The notes below the pieces were generated by a model that saw nothing but the letters and a program-made list of their open reading frames with translations, did no database searches and was not told the DNA's origin. From Mycobacterium sp. Z3061 (GTDB lineage Bacteria; Actinomycetota; Actinomycetes; Mycobacteriales; Mycobacteriaceae), in NCBI RefSeq assembly GCF_031583025.1, contig NZ_CP134062.1:1736001-1800000 (forward strand): a stretch of DNA of 64,000 bases. Direction: 5' to 3'. Each line of letters starts with the position of its first letter. Position 1 is the stretch's first letter. The translations under genes and the position numbers were made by a program. Of the stretch, positions 34,694 through 45,728 are shown piece by piece.

Positions 34694-35403
34694 CCAAGCG
34701 GAAGTTGCGTATCGGGATTGCCGGCGCCGGCAATGTCGGCCGCTCGGTCGCGCAGGAATTGCTCGACGCCGGGCACAAGGTCCTGCTGATCGAGCGGCAG
34801 CGGCGCAACTTCGAGCCGTACAAGGTGCCCGACGCGGACTGGCTGAACGCGGACGCCTGCGAGATGTCGGCGCTTCAGGAGGCCGGCGCTCAGACGTGCG
34901 ACGTGGTGATCGCGGCGACCGGAGACGACAAGGCCAACCTGGTGGTCGGGCTGCTGGCCAAGTCCGAGTTCGGCGTGCCCCGGGTGGTGGCCCGGATCAA
35001 CGACGTCCGCAACGAGTGGCTGTTCGGCCAGGCGTGGGGGATCGACGTGTCGGTCTCGACGCCGGGTGCGATGGTTGCGGGGATCGAGGGCGCCATCGAC
35101 GTGGGGCACCTGGTGCGATTGATGGGGCTGCAGGAAGGCCGCACCGCGCTGACGAAACTGACGCTGCCCGACGACAACCCGGTGGTGGGCAGGCAGGTGG
35201 GCGAGCTGGGCCTACCCAAGAACACCGCACTGGTCACCGTGGTGCGGGGCGGGGACGTGATCGTTCCCCGCGACGACGAGGTGCTCGAGGGCGGCGACGA
35301 GATGCTGTTCGTCGCCGACAATGCCCGCGAGCGCGCCCTGTGGGCCGCCATCAACCGGGTCAAGCCGAAACCCCGGATGCCGATGCGTCCCGACGCGTGG
35401 TGA
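34690..35403 (+). CDS. TrkA/CeoC-like K+ uptake regulatory protein (RCK_N + RCK_C)
   Basis: The 237-residue protein has a Rossmann RCK_N domain (IAGAGNVGRSVAQELLDAGH) followed by RCK_C. It resembles mycobacterial CeoC closely (ATGDDKANLVVGLLAKSEF, RINDVRNEWLF). These cytosolic proteins bind NAD(H) or ATP and gate potassium transporters. Here it stands apart from a ceoB partner and is divergent from a K+/H+ antiporter that carries its own RCK_C domain, which suggests joint potassium control. The start is GTG at 34690. Confidence 0.9.
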   Translation: MTKRKLRIGIAGAGNVGRSVAQELLDAGHKVLLIERQRRNFEPYKVPDADWLNADACEMSALQEAGAQTCDVVIAATGDDKANLVVGLLAKSEFGVPRVVARINDVRNEWLFGQAWGIDVSVSTPGAMVAGIEGAIDVGHLVRLMGLQEGRTALTKLTLPDDNPVVGRQVGELGLPKNTALVTVVRGGDVIVPRDDEVLEGGDEMLFVADNARERALWAAINRVKPKPRMPMRPDAW

Positions 35404-35412
35404 GATGCCCGG

Positions 35413-35790
35413 ATGTCGGTTCCCCTGCTGCGCGAGATGTTCGAGCGGATGGTGGTCGCCAAGAACGGCGACCTGATCGAGCACTACTACCACCCCGACT
35501 TCGTGATGTCCTCCGATGGACTGACGCAAGATTTCGCCGATTTTCGCGACAGTCACCGCAAGCTCTATGCCACCCCTATCGCCTATTCGGTCGAGTACGA
35601 CGAGCAGGCCTGGGTGGAGGCGGGCGACCGGATCGCCGGCCGGTGCTGGATCACCACGTCACGCCCCGGTGAGGAGCCGACGCGGATCGAGGTGATCCTG
35701 ATCGCCACCTACCGCGACGGGCTGATTCACCGGATCTGGGAGACCACCTGGCCGAGTTGGCGGGGCGTGGACGCACTGGAAAACTATTGA
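35413..35790 (+). CDS. SnoaL/NTF2-like small protein
   Basis: The 125-residue protein has the NTF2-like pattern: an N-terminal helix, [20 protein letters not shown], then strands ending [16 protein letters not shown]. No catalytic assignment can be made. ATG lies 9 bp after the CeoC-like stop, so it is probably in the same transcript. Confidence 0.8.
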   Translation: MSVPLLREMFERMVVAKNGDLIEHYYHPDFVMSSDGLTQDFADFRDSHRKLYATPIAYSVEYDEQAWVEAGDRIAGRCWITTSRPGEEPTRIEVILIATYRDGLIHRIWETTWPSWRGVDALENY

Positions 35791-35803
35791 GCCGCGGTTC
35801 TAT

Positions 35804-37180
35804 TCACGGTTTCGGCAGGCGTTGCATCAGTTCCGCGGCGGCGTGTCGTCCGCTGAGCAGGGCGCCGTGGACCGTCGCGGGATTGTCGGCTCCCACTGCC
35901 TCACCGGCCAGGTAGAGGCGGTCGCCGATCGGTTCCTGCAGTCGGCGCCGGTCGTCGAGACCCGAACCTGGTGCGTGGAAGGAATACGATCCCAACGCCA
36001 AGGGGTCGGTGGTCCAGCTCGACGACCGTACCTCGACGACGTCGCTGCCGAACAGCTGCCGGGCTACGGGCTGGGCACTGGCCACCAAATCTGTTGGGGG
36101 AGTGCACTCTACCGTGCGACCGCGGGACCCGGGGTTGAACGCCAGGACGATCGGCCCGGCGGCGGCGGGCAGGGTGAACCACTGGGCCCACATCCCTTTC
36201 CCGGAGCCGTCGCCGGAACTCAGATATTCGTAGAAGGCGTTCTCGGTGTCCCAGGCTCTTTTCTGAAAACGGAAGTAGCTCTTGGACAGCACGCCGAAGC
36301 CCAGCGCGTTCACCGCGTGCGTATGTCCTTCGGGCAGCGGCGGATCGAAGGTGATGCTCGCGGCCTTCAGCACGCCGAGCGGCACGGTGACGATGGCCGC
36401 GGGCCCCTCGAAGGTATGGTCGCCCGCCCGGACCTGCACTGAATTCTGTTGGTGTGAAATTGAATTGACGGTGGTGTTCAGTGTGATCGGAAGTCCGTCG
36501 GCCATCAGCCGCGGGATGGCGTCGTAGCCGCTGGTGATCACCGACTGCGGCCCGTCGGTGAACTTGCCCAAGTCGAAGGTGGTGGCCGAAAGCTGGCCCG
36601 CATCGGCGGCGTACTCGTCCTCGATCTCGGTGGTGACGTAGAAGTCCAGTTCGGCGCGCTCCCGGTCGGTGAGATCGCCGGACTGGGCGGCAATGGCCGC
36701 GCCCAGCGAACCACCGGTCGCCTCGTCGCGGGCGTCGGACACCAACCGGCTCCAGGTTTTCGGGTTGAACGTCATCGGCTGCAGCCGCGGATCGATCACC
36801 AACTTGGTCGAGTCGTCGTAGTCCGTGGGTGCGACGTCGGCGTGCACCCGCTGCGCCAACTCCGTCAACGGGTTGTTGGTGGTCCCGTGGATCCAGGACG
36901 CCCCCATCTCTAGCGGCACCCCCCAATCGCGGGTGGTGTGCACCCGCCCGCCGATCCGATCACGGGCTTCGAGCACCCGCACCGGCCAGCCCGCGTCGGC
37001 GAGACTGCGCGCGGCCCCCAAACCGGCCATTCCGGCACCGATGACCAGGACGGATCTGGTGTCCGGGGGCGCGGTGGAGTTCGGCGCCGTCGACCGCTGG
37101 GCCGGTCGGGTGGGTGTCGCGCACCCACCGGCCAGCAGGGTCGTGGCCGCTAAAAACCCTCGGCGGGATAACTCCGGCAC
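35804..37180 (-). CDS. Flavin amine oxidase with Tat lipoprotein signal
   Basis: From GTG 37180 the 458-residue product begins with a twin-arginine signal (SRRGFLA, Arg6-Arg7) and a lipobox ending at Cys20 (LLAGGC). It should be exported folded with FAD and anchored outside the membrane. The mature part has VLVIGAGMAGLGAARSLADA, DRIGGRV and the C-terminal LYLAGEAVGADNPATVHGAL typical of MAO/polyamine-oxidase enzymes. A polyamine or similar extracellular amine is a plausible substrate. Longer in-frame starts exist but would bury the signal peptide. It is divergent from an alpha/beta hydrolase. Confidence 0.9.
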   Translation of the reverse strand: MPELSRRGFLAATTLLAGGCATPTRPAQRSTAPNSTAPPDTRSVLVIGAGMAGLGAARSLADAGWPVRVLEARDRIGGRVHTTRDWGVPLEMGASWIHGTTNNPLTELAQRVHADVAPTDYDDSTKLVIDPRLQPMTFNPKTWSRLVSDARDEATGGSLGAAIAAQSGDLTDRERAELDFYVTTEIEDEYAADAGQLSATTFDLGKFTDGPQSVITSGYDAIPRLMADGLPITLNTTVNSISHQQNSVQVRAGDHTFEGPAAIVTVPLGVLKAASITFDPPLPEGHTHAVNALGFGVLSKSYFRFQKRAWDTENAFYEYLSSGDGSGKGMWAQWFTLPAAAGPIVLAFNPGSRGRTVECTPPTDLVASAQPVARQLFGSDVVEVRSSSWTTDPLALGSYSFHAPGSGLDDRRRLQEPIGDRLYLAGEAVGADNPATVHGALLSGRHAAAELMQRLPKP

Positions 37181-37237
37181 GGTTTCGCCGTTATCTGATC
37201 GTGTTCTGGTTTGTGACGGACCGCACATTACGGTCAG

Positions 37238-37243
37238 GTAAAG
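37238..37243 (+). promoter_or_regulatory. Candidate -10 element for the alpha/beta hydrolase gene
   Basis: TAAAGT matches TANNNT in the 94-bp divergent spacer, 31 bp before the GTG at 37275. This leaves room for a short leader with a CGGAG ribosome site. Confidence 0.4.
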
Positions 37244-37274
37244 TCGCGGGCAACTGGATGGCGGCAACGGAGCC

Positions 37275-38270
37275 GTGACCAAGGCGGGAGCGGTGATGAG
37301 TGCTCGGATGACTACCCGTGAAAGATCGGTCCGGCAGTTGCCGGCCGAGTTGCCCGAGAGCCGTACCGTCAAGGTTCGCGCAGCTGACGGCACCGTTTTG
37401 CACGCCGAGGTGTTCGGCCCGCCAGAGGGTTACCCCATCGTCCTGACGCACGGTTTCGTCTGCGCCATCCGGGCGTGGTCGCACCAGATCGCCGACCTGG
37501 CCGGCGACTACCGGGTGATCGCCTTTGACCACCGCGGCCACGGCCGCAGCGCCATCCCCCGCCGCGGCGGATACAGCCTCAAGCACCTTGCCTCCGACCT
37601 GGACTGCGTGCTGGACGCGACGCTGGCCCCGCACGAGCGTGCGCTGATCGCCGGGCACTCAATGGGTGGCATGACGATCCAGGCGTGGTCGGAACGCTAT
37701 CGCCACAAGGTCCGGCGCCGCGCCGACGCCGTCGCGCTGATCAACACGGCCAGTGGCGACCTGCTGGACAAGATCAAGCTGTTGTCCGTGCCGCGCGGGT
37801 TTTCGCCGGCGCGGGTGGTGGCCGGGCGGACGCTGATCAGCGCGGTCGGCGGTCTGCCGCTGCCCGGAGCGGTCCGGATTCCCAGCCGGTACCTGGTGTC
37901 AATGATGGCGGTCGGCGCCGGCGCCGACCCGGCGGTCGTCGAGCTCGTCTACGAACTCTTCGCGCAGACCTCACCGATGGGCCGCGGCGGTTGCGCGCGC
38001 ATGCTCATCGAAGAGATCGGCTCGCGACACCTCAACCTCGAAGGCCTGACCGTGCCGACGCTGGTCATCGGCAGCGAACACGACCGGTTGACGCCGATCA
38101 GCCAGGCTCGCAAGCTCGCGCGCACCGCCCCCAACGTCGTCGACCTGGTCGAGCTGCCCGGCGGGCACTGCTCCATGCTGGAACAGCCAGACGCGGTGAA
38201 CCGGCAGTTGCGTGGGCTGGCCGAAGCGGCCATCGAGCGCCAGGCCCGCGTCACGCTGATCAGCTCATAG
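37275..38270 (+). CDS. Alpha/beta hydrolase (Hpx-like, non-haem haloperoxidase family)
   Basis: The 331-residue alpha/beta hydrolase has an oxyanion-hole HG motif ([12 protein letters not shown]), nucleophile motif GHSMGG (Ser near residue 131), an acid in GSEHDRLTP and a late His in GGHCSMLE. It lies tail to tail with aofH, as M. tuberculosis hpx (Rv3171c) does with Rv3170, so orthology is likely. Members are esterases or cofactor-free haloperoxidases, and the physiological substrate is unknown. GTG 37275 and ATG 37296 both have ribosome sites. Its stop overlaps the aofH stop region by 6 bp. Confidence 0.88.
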   Translation: MTKAGAVMSARMTTRERSVRQLPAELPESRTVKVRAADGTVLHAEVFGPPEGYPIVLTHGFVCAIRAWSHQIADLAGDYRVIAFDHRGHGRSAIPRRGGYSLKHLASDLDCVLDATLAPHERALIAGHSMGGMTIQAWSERYRHKVRRRADAVALINTASGDLLDKIKLLSVPRGFSPARVVAGRTLISAVGGLPLPGAVRIPSRYLVSMMAVGAGADPAVVELVYELFAQTSPMGRGGCARMLIEEIGSRHLNLEGLTVPTLVIGSEHDRLTPISQARKLARTAPNVVDLVELPGGHCSMLEQPDAVNRQLRGLAEAAIERQARVTLISS

Positions 38271-39611
38271 CAGAGCGGCGACCTCGGCGGCGGCCCGCTG
38301 GCCGGACCTGACCGCACCGTCGAAGTATCCGGTCCATTCGTCGGCGGTCTCGGTGCCCGCCCAGTGAATCGGGCCGACCGGTTGGCGAAGCAACCTGCCG
38401 TACTTGGTCCATGACCCCGGCGGCACTGCCGCGGTGGGTCCGCCCGGTGCGAATTCTTCTGTGCCCCAACGAAAATCGGTGTAATCGAGTGGGTTGAGCG
38501 CTTCCTCGCCGTACAGCGAGGCGAAGCAGCGCAGCGCGTCCCGGCGTCGCTGGTCGGGCGGTAGCGAGTCGAAGGCGCGCGGGTCGACGAAGCCCAGCAG
38601 GACGCCGGGACCGTCCGCCTGCGGGCTGACGTCGAAGGTGATGAACACCGGTCCGCTGTCCAGCAGGGCCTGGCCGGAGAAGCCCTTGGCCCGCCAGAAC
38701 GGTGTCTCGTAGGCCGCGTAGGCCTTGGTGAGCCTGCCCTGCGGCCAGTTGCGGGCGAGTTCGGTGTACTCGGGCGGCAGCGGGGGACTGAACTCGATGG
38801 CGGCGCGGTGGGCGGGCGGAATGGCGACGATGACGAACCCGGCCTCGGCCCGGCCCTGGTCACAGGTGACCGTCACGCCAGACCCGTGCCGGTCGATACG
38901 CCGGACAGGGGCGTCCAGCACGACGCGGTCGCCGAGTTCGGCCGCCGCCCGATCGGCGATCTGCTGAGTGCCCCCCGGTATCAGGTCCTGCTGGGCACCG
39001 TTCTCGGTGTCGAGTAGGCGGTTGAGTCCGCCGGCCGCACGCACATACCGGGCGGCGTGCAGCATCGACACGTCATCGGGTTCGCAGCCCCAGGTCACCC
39101 GGGTCATGATGGCCATCAGATCCCGCGACGATGCGGTGGCGCGCACCATGCCCAGCCACTGTCCGAGCGAGACGCCGTCGAGCTGGCGGGCCCGCTTGGC
39201 ATGCCAGGGCGCCGCAATCGGGACGGTGCGCGAGATGCGCTCGAACTGCCACTGCAACCGGCCGATGTCGAGCAGTCCGACCAGCGAGAGCCGGGGAATG
39301 GTGCCGCTGTAGGCGCGGGCGGCGCCGCGCCAGTGGATCACGTTCTTGCCGTCGTGGTAGGTCGGAACGGTGGGCAGCCCGAGCTCGCTGATCAGCTTGA
39401 GCACCGCGTCCTGGGTGGGGCCGACGAAGGAGCCGCCCCGGTCGATCGGCAGGCCGGCGACGCTCCCGCTGAACGAGCGGCCGCCGACCCGGTCGCGGCC
39501 TTCCAGCACCAGCACGTCATGGCCCTGTTGCGTCAATTCCCGAGCTGCGGCGAGTCCGGCGAGGCCGGCGCCCACCACGACGATGTCGACATTCCAGGGT
39601 GGGTTCGGCAC
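38265..39611 (-). CDS. aofH: Putative flavin-containing monoamine oxidase AofH
   Basis: From GTG 39611 the product is 448 residues, which I recall as the length of M. tuberculosis AofH (Rv3170). It has the FAD fold [28 protein letters not shown] and the C-terminal motif [20 protein letters not shown] of MAO-type oxidases. It oxidises amines to aldehydes with H2O2 release; the natural amine is not known. GGAG stands 5 nt before the GTG. Adjacent hpx-like and Rv3169/Rv3168-like genes support the assignment. Confidence 0.93.
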   Translation of the reverse strand: MPNPPWNVDIVVVGAGLAGLAAARELTQQGHDVLVLEGRDRVGGRSFSGSVAGLPIDRGGSFVGPTQDAVLKLISELGLPTVPTYHDGKNVIHWRGAARAYSGTIPRLSLVGLLDIGRLQWQFERISRTVPIAAPWHAKRARQLDGVSLGQWLGMVRATASSRDLMAIMTRVTWGCEPDDVSMLHAARYVRAAGGLNRLLDTENGAQQDLIPGGTQQIADRAAAELGDRVVLDAPVRRIDRHGSGVTVTCDQGRAEAGFVIVAIPPAHRAAIEFSPPLPPEYTELARNWPQGRLTKAYAAYETPFWRAKGFSGQALLDSGPVFITFDVSPQADGPGVLLGFVDPRAFDSLPPDQRRRDALRCFASLYGEEALNPLDYTDFRWGTEEFAPGGPTAAVPPGSWTKYGRLLRQPVGPIHWAGTETADEWTGYFDGAVRSGQRAAAEVAALL

Positions 39612-39684
39612 GTGCTCCAGTGAACAGCATCGGCCGCCGGTTCCGTAGGGTGACTTGCGTGCCGGATTTCCTGGTAGGCGTGCG

Positions 39685-40677
39685 ATGAGGGTGTTTACCG
39701 CTTTATACGGGCTGGGCGACGCGGCCGAGCGCGCGCGCGAGCTGCGCGAGGCCGGGGCAAGCGGTGTGGCCACCTTCGAAGGCCCGCACGACGTGTTCGC
39801 GCCGTTGACGCTGGCCGCCACGGTGGGTGGCCTGGACCTGATGACCAATGTCGCGATTGCGTTTCCGCGCAACCCGATTCACCTGGCGCACCAGGCCAAC
39901 GACCACCAGCTGCTCAGCGAGGGCCGCTTTCATCTGGGGCTGGGCACGCAGATCCGTCCGCAGATCGAGAAGCGGTTCGGCGCGCAGTTCGACCGCCCGG
40001 TGCAACGGATGACGGAGCTGATCGCGGCGCTGCGCGCGATCTTCGAGGCCTGGAATTCCGGCGGGCGCTTGGATTTTCGCGGTGATTTCTACCGGCACAC
40101 GCTGATGACGCCGACGTTCAATCCCGGCCCGAACCCGTACGGCCCGCCGCCGATCTACGTGGGAGCGCTGGGGCCGCGGCTGACCCGGGCCACTGCCGAG
40201 CACGCCGACGGCCTGCTGGTGATGCCGTTCGGTTCGAAGCGTTTCCTGCACGGCAGCACCATGCCGGCGGTTCGGGAGGGTCTGGAGGCCAGTGGCCGGG
40301 GCGCGCAGGATTTCCGGATCATCCCCGAAGTCATCGTCTCCGGCGACTCGCCGGAGGCGGTGGCGGGTACCCGGCGGCTGCTGTCGTTCTACGGGTCGAC
40401 CCCGGCGTATCGACCGGTGCTGGCGGCGCACGGCTGGGAGGACCTGCAGCCCGAGCTCAACGCGATGTCCAAGCAGGGCCGTTGGCAGGAGATGGGCTCA
40501 CTGATCACCGACGAGATGATGCACACCATCGCCGCGTGCGGCACGCCGGCACAGATCGCCGCGCATATCCGCGACCGTCTCGACGGCGTCTCGGACACGG
40601 TGTTCCTGTATCAGGCTGCGCCCATCGGCCTGTCCACGCTGGCCGAGATCATCGACGAGTTAGGGCGCGACGGTTAG
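39685..40677 (+). CDS. Luciferase-like F420-dependent oxidoreductase (TIGR03617-type)
   Basis: The 330-residue TIM-barrel protein has the luciferase-like monooxygenase layout: [41 protein letters not shown] and [20 protein letters not shown]. Mycobacterial members of this subfamily generally use coenzyme F420, and the substrate here is unknown. ATG 39685 is preferred. Its last 18 bp overlap the convergent Rv3169-like gene. It lies between aofH and the Rv3169 homologue, where M. tuberculosis has no such gene, so it appears to be an insertion relative to that genome. Confidence 0.88.
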   Translation: MRVFTALYGLGDAAERARELREAGASGVATFEGPHDVFAPLTLAATVGGLDLMTNVAIAFPRNPIHLAHQANDHQLLSEGRFHLGLGTQIRPQIEKRFGAQFDRPVQRMTELIAALRAIFEAWNSGGRLDFRGDFYRHTLMTPTFNPGPNPYGPPPIYVGALGPRLTRATAEHADGLLVMPFGSKRFLHGSTMPAVREGLEASGRGAQDFRIIPEVIVSGDSPEAVAGTRRLLSFYGSTPAYRPVLAAHGWEDLQPELNAMSKQGRWQEMGSLITDEMMHTIAACGTPAQIAAHIRDRLDGVSDTVFLYQAAPIGLSTLAEIIDELGRDG

Positions 40678-41774
40678 CCAGTCGGCGAACCCCGACGGGT
40701 CGTGCCGGCCCAGCGCGCCGTGTTCGTAGAGGCCCCAGCCCTCCACCGGCTCGCCGTCTCCGTCCCGGCAGACCGCCCGTCCGACGTGATCGATGACGCC
40801 GAAGCCCGAGCGGGCGATGATGCCGGGGTCGGTCATGTCGTAGGTCAGCCGCTCGGCGAACTTCTCGCCCTTCCACAGGCCGTGTGTCCAGTCCGAGTCG
40901 CCGCCGTAGCCGCCGCCGACATGGATCGGCACCGGCAGCTTGGACTCCACGTCGAAGTGGACCGGGGTGCCGTCGGGCGTGGTCGCGTCGATGGTGGCGC
41001 CGGTCGGGATCCGGGTGCCGGAGCGGTAGTGGATCTTGACCCGCGGCCAGCCCAGCTGCTCGACACGGCCGTCGCGCCACACCCGGGTGCAGTCGTTGAG
41101 CGAGCGGAACCCGTTGGGCTCCTCCTGGATGATCAGCACGATCGCGAAGTCCTCGAACGCAATCGGCACGTAGAGCCACCACATGCCCTCGAACGGCGGG
41201 TCCGCGGGCCGGCCGGCCGGCTCCGGCTCGCCGATCGGGCGGATGCCCCAGGACCGGTCGCGGCTGCCGATCCAGACGGCGGGGTCGACGGTGATGTCTT
41301 CTCCATCGATGCTCAGCTGTCCGCTCCAGCTGCCGAGCTGGGCGAACCGCTGGGCGTTGAGCGTGACCCGATTGCCCGATCGCAGGATGTGCGGCTGCTC
41401 CTGGACCACGTCGAACAGCCCCTCCCAGGTGAGATCGGCTGCGATACCTTCGGTTTCGTCCAGCACGATGCGCAGTTTGCGCAGCGGCTCGACAACTTCG
41501 ATGCGGTAGCCGTTGACATGCTGGTTCAGCCGGTCCTGGTCGATGGCATCGGAAAGGTGCACCGCCGTCTGGGTTTCCCCGCGCCGGACGAGCAGGAACG
41601 CGTCCTTGACCCCGAGGTTGGGGTAGTAGCCGATACCCGTGATGACGAAGATCTCTCCAGTGCGGTCGTGGGCGTTGAAGTAGGAGCGGTCGTAGAAGTT
41701 GCGGTCGGACGAGCCGGGCCAGGCGATCGGCTGGGGAATCTGGTGTACGGGGTACTCGTCTAGTGGGCCGAGCA

Positions 41775-41775
<1 letters not shown>
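40660..41775 (-). CDS. Conserved hypothetical protein, Rv3169 homologue
   Basis: The 371-residue soluble protein is rich in beta strands (SYFNAHDRTGEIFVITGIGY, GMWWLYVPIAFEDFAIVLII). It resembles the mycobacterial Rv3169 family, whose structure is reported as beta-sandwich/lipocalin-like but whose function is not established. The ATG overlaps the stop of the phosphotransferase-like gene (TGATG at 41777-41773), so the pair is translationally coupled as Rv3168-Rv3169. Both are probably controlled by the adjacent TetR. Confidence 0.85.
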
Positions 41776-42935
<1,160 letters not shown>

Positions 42936-42937
42936 TT

Positions 42938-43540
42938 ATGAAAGCAGACCCGTCCACCCTTGACAAGATCCCCGGCGCCGGGCGGCCGCGGGATCCACGT
43001 ATTGACTCTGCCATCCTGGCGGCGACCGCGGAACTGCTTGTCAACATCGGCTATTCGAATCTGAGTCTGGCCGCGGTGGCCGAGCGGGCCGGAACGACGA
43101 AGTCGGCGCTGTACCGCAGGTGGTCGAGCAAGGCGGAACTGGTGCACGAGGCGGCCTTCCCGGTGGCGCCGACGGCGTTGGTCGCCCCGGCCGGCGATTT
43201 CGCCGCCGACATCCGGATGATGATCGAGGCCACCCGTGACGTGTTCACCACTCCGGTGGTGCGGGCCGCGCTGCCGGGTCTGGTGGCCGACATGACGGCC
43301 GATGCCGAGCTGAACGCGCGGGTGATGTCGCGCTTCGCGGGGTTGTTCGCCGCGGTGCGGATACGGCTGCGCGAGGCGATCGAGCGCGGCGAGGCGCATC
43401 CCGACGTTGACCCGGATCGCCTCATCGAATTGATCGGAGGAGCCACCATGCTGCGGATGATGCTGTACCCCGACCAGAAGCTGGACGACGCCTGGGTGGA
43501 GCAGACCGCGGCCATCGTCGTGCACGGGGTGACCCGTTGA
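42938..43540 (+). CDS. TetR family regulator, Rv3167c homologue
   Basis: The 200-residue protein has an N-terminal HTH (LLVNIGYSNLSLAAVAERAG, TTKSALYRRWSSKAELV) and a helical ligand domain. Position next to Rv3168/Rv3169-like genes matches Rv3167c, a TetR repressor linked in M. tuberculosis to lipid (PDIM) and host-interaction phenotypes. ATG 42938 lies 2 bp after a palindrome, so the leader is very short. The next gene, an SDR, starts with TTG overlapping its stop. Confidence 0.92.
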   Translation: MKADPSTLDKIPGAGRPRDPRIDSAILAATAELLVNIGYSNLSLAAVAERAGTTKSALYRRWSSKAELVHEAAFPVAPTALVAPAGDFAADIRMMIEATRDVFTTPVVRAALPGLVADMTADAELNARVMSRFAGLFAAVRIRLREAIERGEAHPDVDPDRLIELIGGATMLRMMLYPDQKLDDAWVEQTAAIVVHGVTR

Positions 43541-44334
43541 CCGCCATCGTCACCGGTGCCAGTCGCGGTCTGGGGCGGGCGATCGCGCTCGCGCTGGCGG
43601 CCGACGGCGAGGCGGTGGCCGTCGTCGGGCGCACCGAGGCCGTCTGGGATGAGCGGTTGCCCGGGACCATCGGCGAGACCGTCGCCGACATCGAAGCGGC
43701 CGGCGGCCGGGCGGTGGCGATCCGGGCCGACCTGACCGAACATGACGACATCGTCAAGCTGGTCGACGAAGCGCGAGATGCTCTGGGACCCATCAACATT
43801 CTGATCAACAATGCCGCGTTCACCGCGCCGGGACGGCCGGGTGGCACGCCGCGGGCCAAGAGAACTGCAACGGACAAGGCCCGGTACCCGGGCTTCGTGA
43901 GCGTCCCCTTGGCCGCCTACCGCCGGCATTTCGAGATCGCGGTGTTCGCCGCGTACGAATTGATGCAGCTGGTCAGCCCGGACATGATCAGTGCCGGGGG
44001 CGGTTCGATCGTCAACATCACCTCTATCGCATCCCGGCTGGGCGGGGGTCTGCCCGGATACGGTGGTTCCAAGGCGGCGCTGGAACACCTCACCGGTTGT
44101 GCCGCACTGGATCTCGCTGACCACAACATCGCGGTCAACGCACTGGCGCCGTCCAAGCCGATCATGACTCCCGGCCTGTCCTACTACGCCCACGGTTTCG
44201 ACGACGAGAGCACCGCCGAGGAATTCGCGCAGGCGGCACTGCAACTCGCGCGGGTGAGCCCCAGCGTCGTGACCGGCCGCACGATCGGGCATCTGGAAGT
44301 GCTCGACGGGAGCTTCGCGCCGTTCATGGTGTAA
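43537..44334 (+). CDS. Short-chain dehydrogenase/reductase
   Basis: The 265-residue SDR has TGASRGLG, ILINNAA, catalytic Ser in NITSIAS and YGGSK at the active site. TTG 43537 overlaps the tetR TGA and places the cofactor motif at residue 6, the normal SDR distance, so translational coupling is likely. An insert (about residues 100-130, rich in Pro, Arg and Lys) distinguishes it from typical SDRs. No counterpart is recalled at this position in M. tuberculosis. The substrate is unknown. Confidence 0.9.
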   Translation: MTAIVTGASRGLGRAIALALAADGEAVAVVGRTEAVWDERLPGTIGETVADIEAAGGRAVAIRADLTEHDDIVKLVDEARDALGPINILINNAAFTAPGRPGGTPRAKRTATDKARYPGFVSVPLAAYRRHFEIAVFAAYELMQLVSPDMISAGGGSIVNITSIASRLGGGLPGYGGSKAALEHLTGCAALDLADHNIAVNALAPSKPIMTPGLSYYAHGFDDESTAEEFAQAALQLARVSPSVVTGRTIGHLEVLDGSFAPFMV

Positions 44335-44338
44335 GCGT

Positions 44339-45619
44339 TCAGGCGGCATGGTGGTAGACGAGTCGGACGCCGATCGCGTCTTCGATCTCACTGACGTCGA
44401 AGCGCTGGTATATCGGTGGCGCGACAGATCGGTACCGCGCGTCGGTGGGGGTGATGTATTCGGTGGTGTGCACACCGTTTTCGTCGTGCGCGGTGACGCG
44501 CCAGCCGGGTGATTCTTTGACGTAGTTGCAGCGTTCGCACAGGCCTTCGCCGTTGGTGGCGGTGGTGGGCCCGCCGTGTTGGGCGGGGGTGATGTGGTCG
44601 CGGTGGCGGATGGGGGCGTCGCAGTAGGGGGTGCGGCAGGTTTGGTCGCGCAGGTTGATGAACTCGGCCAGCCCGCGGGGGAAGGTGCGGGCGCGTGATT
44701 CCATGGCGACCAGGGCGCCGGTGGTGGGGCTGGCGTAGAGGCGGCGCAGGGTGGCCAGCGACGTGTGGTCGGCCAGGGCAGCGTTGAGCCATCGGCGGGC
44801 GACTTCGGCGGGGATGGGTCCGTAGCCCTCGAGCAGGGCGGGATCGGTGTCATCGCCGAGTAGTGCCCGGTCGGACATGACGAGGTTGAGCGCGATCGGG
44901 GCCGGTGTGGTGGCGGGGGCGGCGGTGATGCGTTCGAAGGCGGTGTCGGCCATGACTTGTCCCCGGGAGCGGCCGTCGAAGGTGGTGTCGGCGGTGCGGC
45001 GTAGCGCGGCGTAGACACCGACGCCCTGGGCGACGGGCAGCAGGATGCTGACCCAGGTCATGGTGTCGGGGGCGGGGCGGATGGTGACGGTGCGGTCGTG
45101 CACGGCCCGGGCGGCGCGGTCGACGACGGCTTGCGCGTTCAGGCGGTAGGCGATCTTTTGGGCCGCGGCGGTGATCCGCTTGTCACCCAGGCCCACCAGC
45201 GTGTCCATCTCGGCGCACAGTTCGCGGTCCAGTGCGCGGCGGTCCTCGACGTCCAGGCAGGCTGATTCCCGCACGATCAGGGTGGCGCGCCATTCGCTGA
45301 GCGCGCCGTGTTCCAACGCGGCCAGGGTGTGGGGCATCTCGTGCACCAGGGCGTTGGCGAACCCCAGATACCGGCCGCCGCGCGCGGGAGAATCCCGGCG
45401 GGCCAGGGCGACCTCGCTGGCCACCCCGCGGCCCCGCTTGCCCGCCGGCACTCCCGCGGCCGATTCCGCGGCACGCCGGACCGCATCCAGGGCGGCCGCC
45501 GCCCGCGCCTGCCCCGCAGCCGCGGCGGATTTCACCCGCTCCAACTCGGTGATGCGCGCGACCAGTTCGGCTTCGCTGGCACCCGGGTCCACCTGCGAGA
45601 ACCGCATCAAATCGAACAC
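44339..45619 (-). CDS. 13E12-family DUF222 protein with HNH endonuclease domain
   Basis: The 426-residue protein has an N-terminal DUF222 region with an Ala/Arg-rich coiled start. The C-terminal HNH domain contains CRTPYCDAPIRHRDHITPAQ, then HGG and CERCNYVKE, providing Cys pairs for zinc and the His-Asn-His site. 13E12 genes are repeated many times in mycobacterial genomes, are often mobile or recombinogenic, and several are LexA-controlled. GTG 45619 is the predicted leaderless start, inside a perfect SOS box. It interrupts the region corresponding to Rv3167c-Rv3166c. Confidence 0.93.
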   Translation of the reverse strand: MFDLMRFSQVDPGASEAELVARITELERVKSAAAAGQARAAAALDAVRRAAESAAGVPAGKRGRGVASEVALARRDSPARGGRYLGFANALVHEMPHTLAALEHGALSEWRATLIVRESACLDVEDRRALDRELCAEMDTLVGLGDKRITAAAQKIAYRLNAQAVVDRAARAVHDRTVTIRPAPDTMTWVSILLPVAQGVGVYAALRRTADTTFDGRSRGQVMADTAFERITAAPATTPAPIALNLVMSDRALLGDDTDPALLEGYGPIPAEVARRWLNAALADHTSLATLRRLYASPTTGALVAMESRARTFPRGLAEFINLRDQTCRTPYCDAPIRHRDHITPAQHGGPTTATNGEGLCERCNYVKESPGWRVTAHDENGVHTTEYITPTDARYRSVAPPIYQRFDVSEIEDAIGVRLVYHHAA

Positions 45620-45632
45620 ATGTTCGAATATA
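45612..45632 (-). promoter_or_regulatory. LexA (SOS) box overlapping a leaderless promoter
   Basis: TCGAACACATGTTCGA (45612-45627) is a perfect match to the mycobacterial SOS box TCGAAC-N4-GTTCGA. On the minus strand the -10 box TATATT (45632-45627) lies 7 nt before GTG 45619. LexA bound here would cover the -10 box, transcription start and start codon. Confidence 0.85.
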
Positions 45633-45728
45633 CCATAGCCGGGCGGCGATCGCCCGCGACTGGACCCGGGCAGCCCCGCGCCACTAGCCTTCGGCTATGG
45701 GGCGCAAGCCGCCAGGAGACTGCCGCTG

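Noticed and set aside
44339-45619. HNH/13E12 gene as a group II intron or homing endonuclease
   Set aside because: No reverse transcriptase or intron/intein boundaries. The DUF222 plus HNH layout is that of the ordinary 13E12 family.
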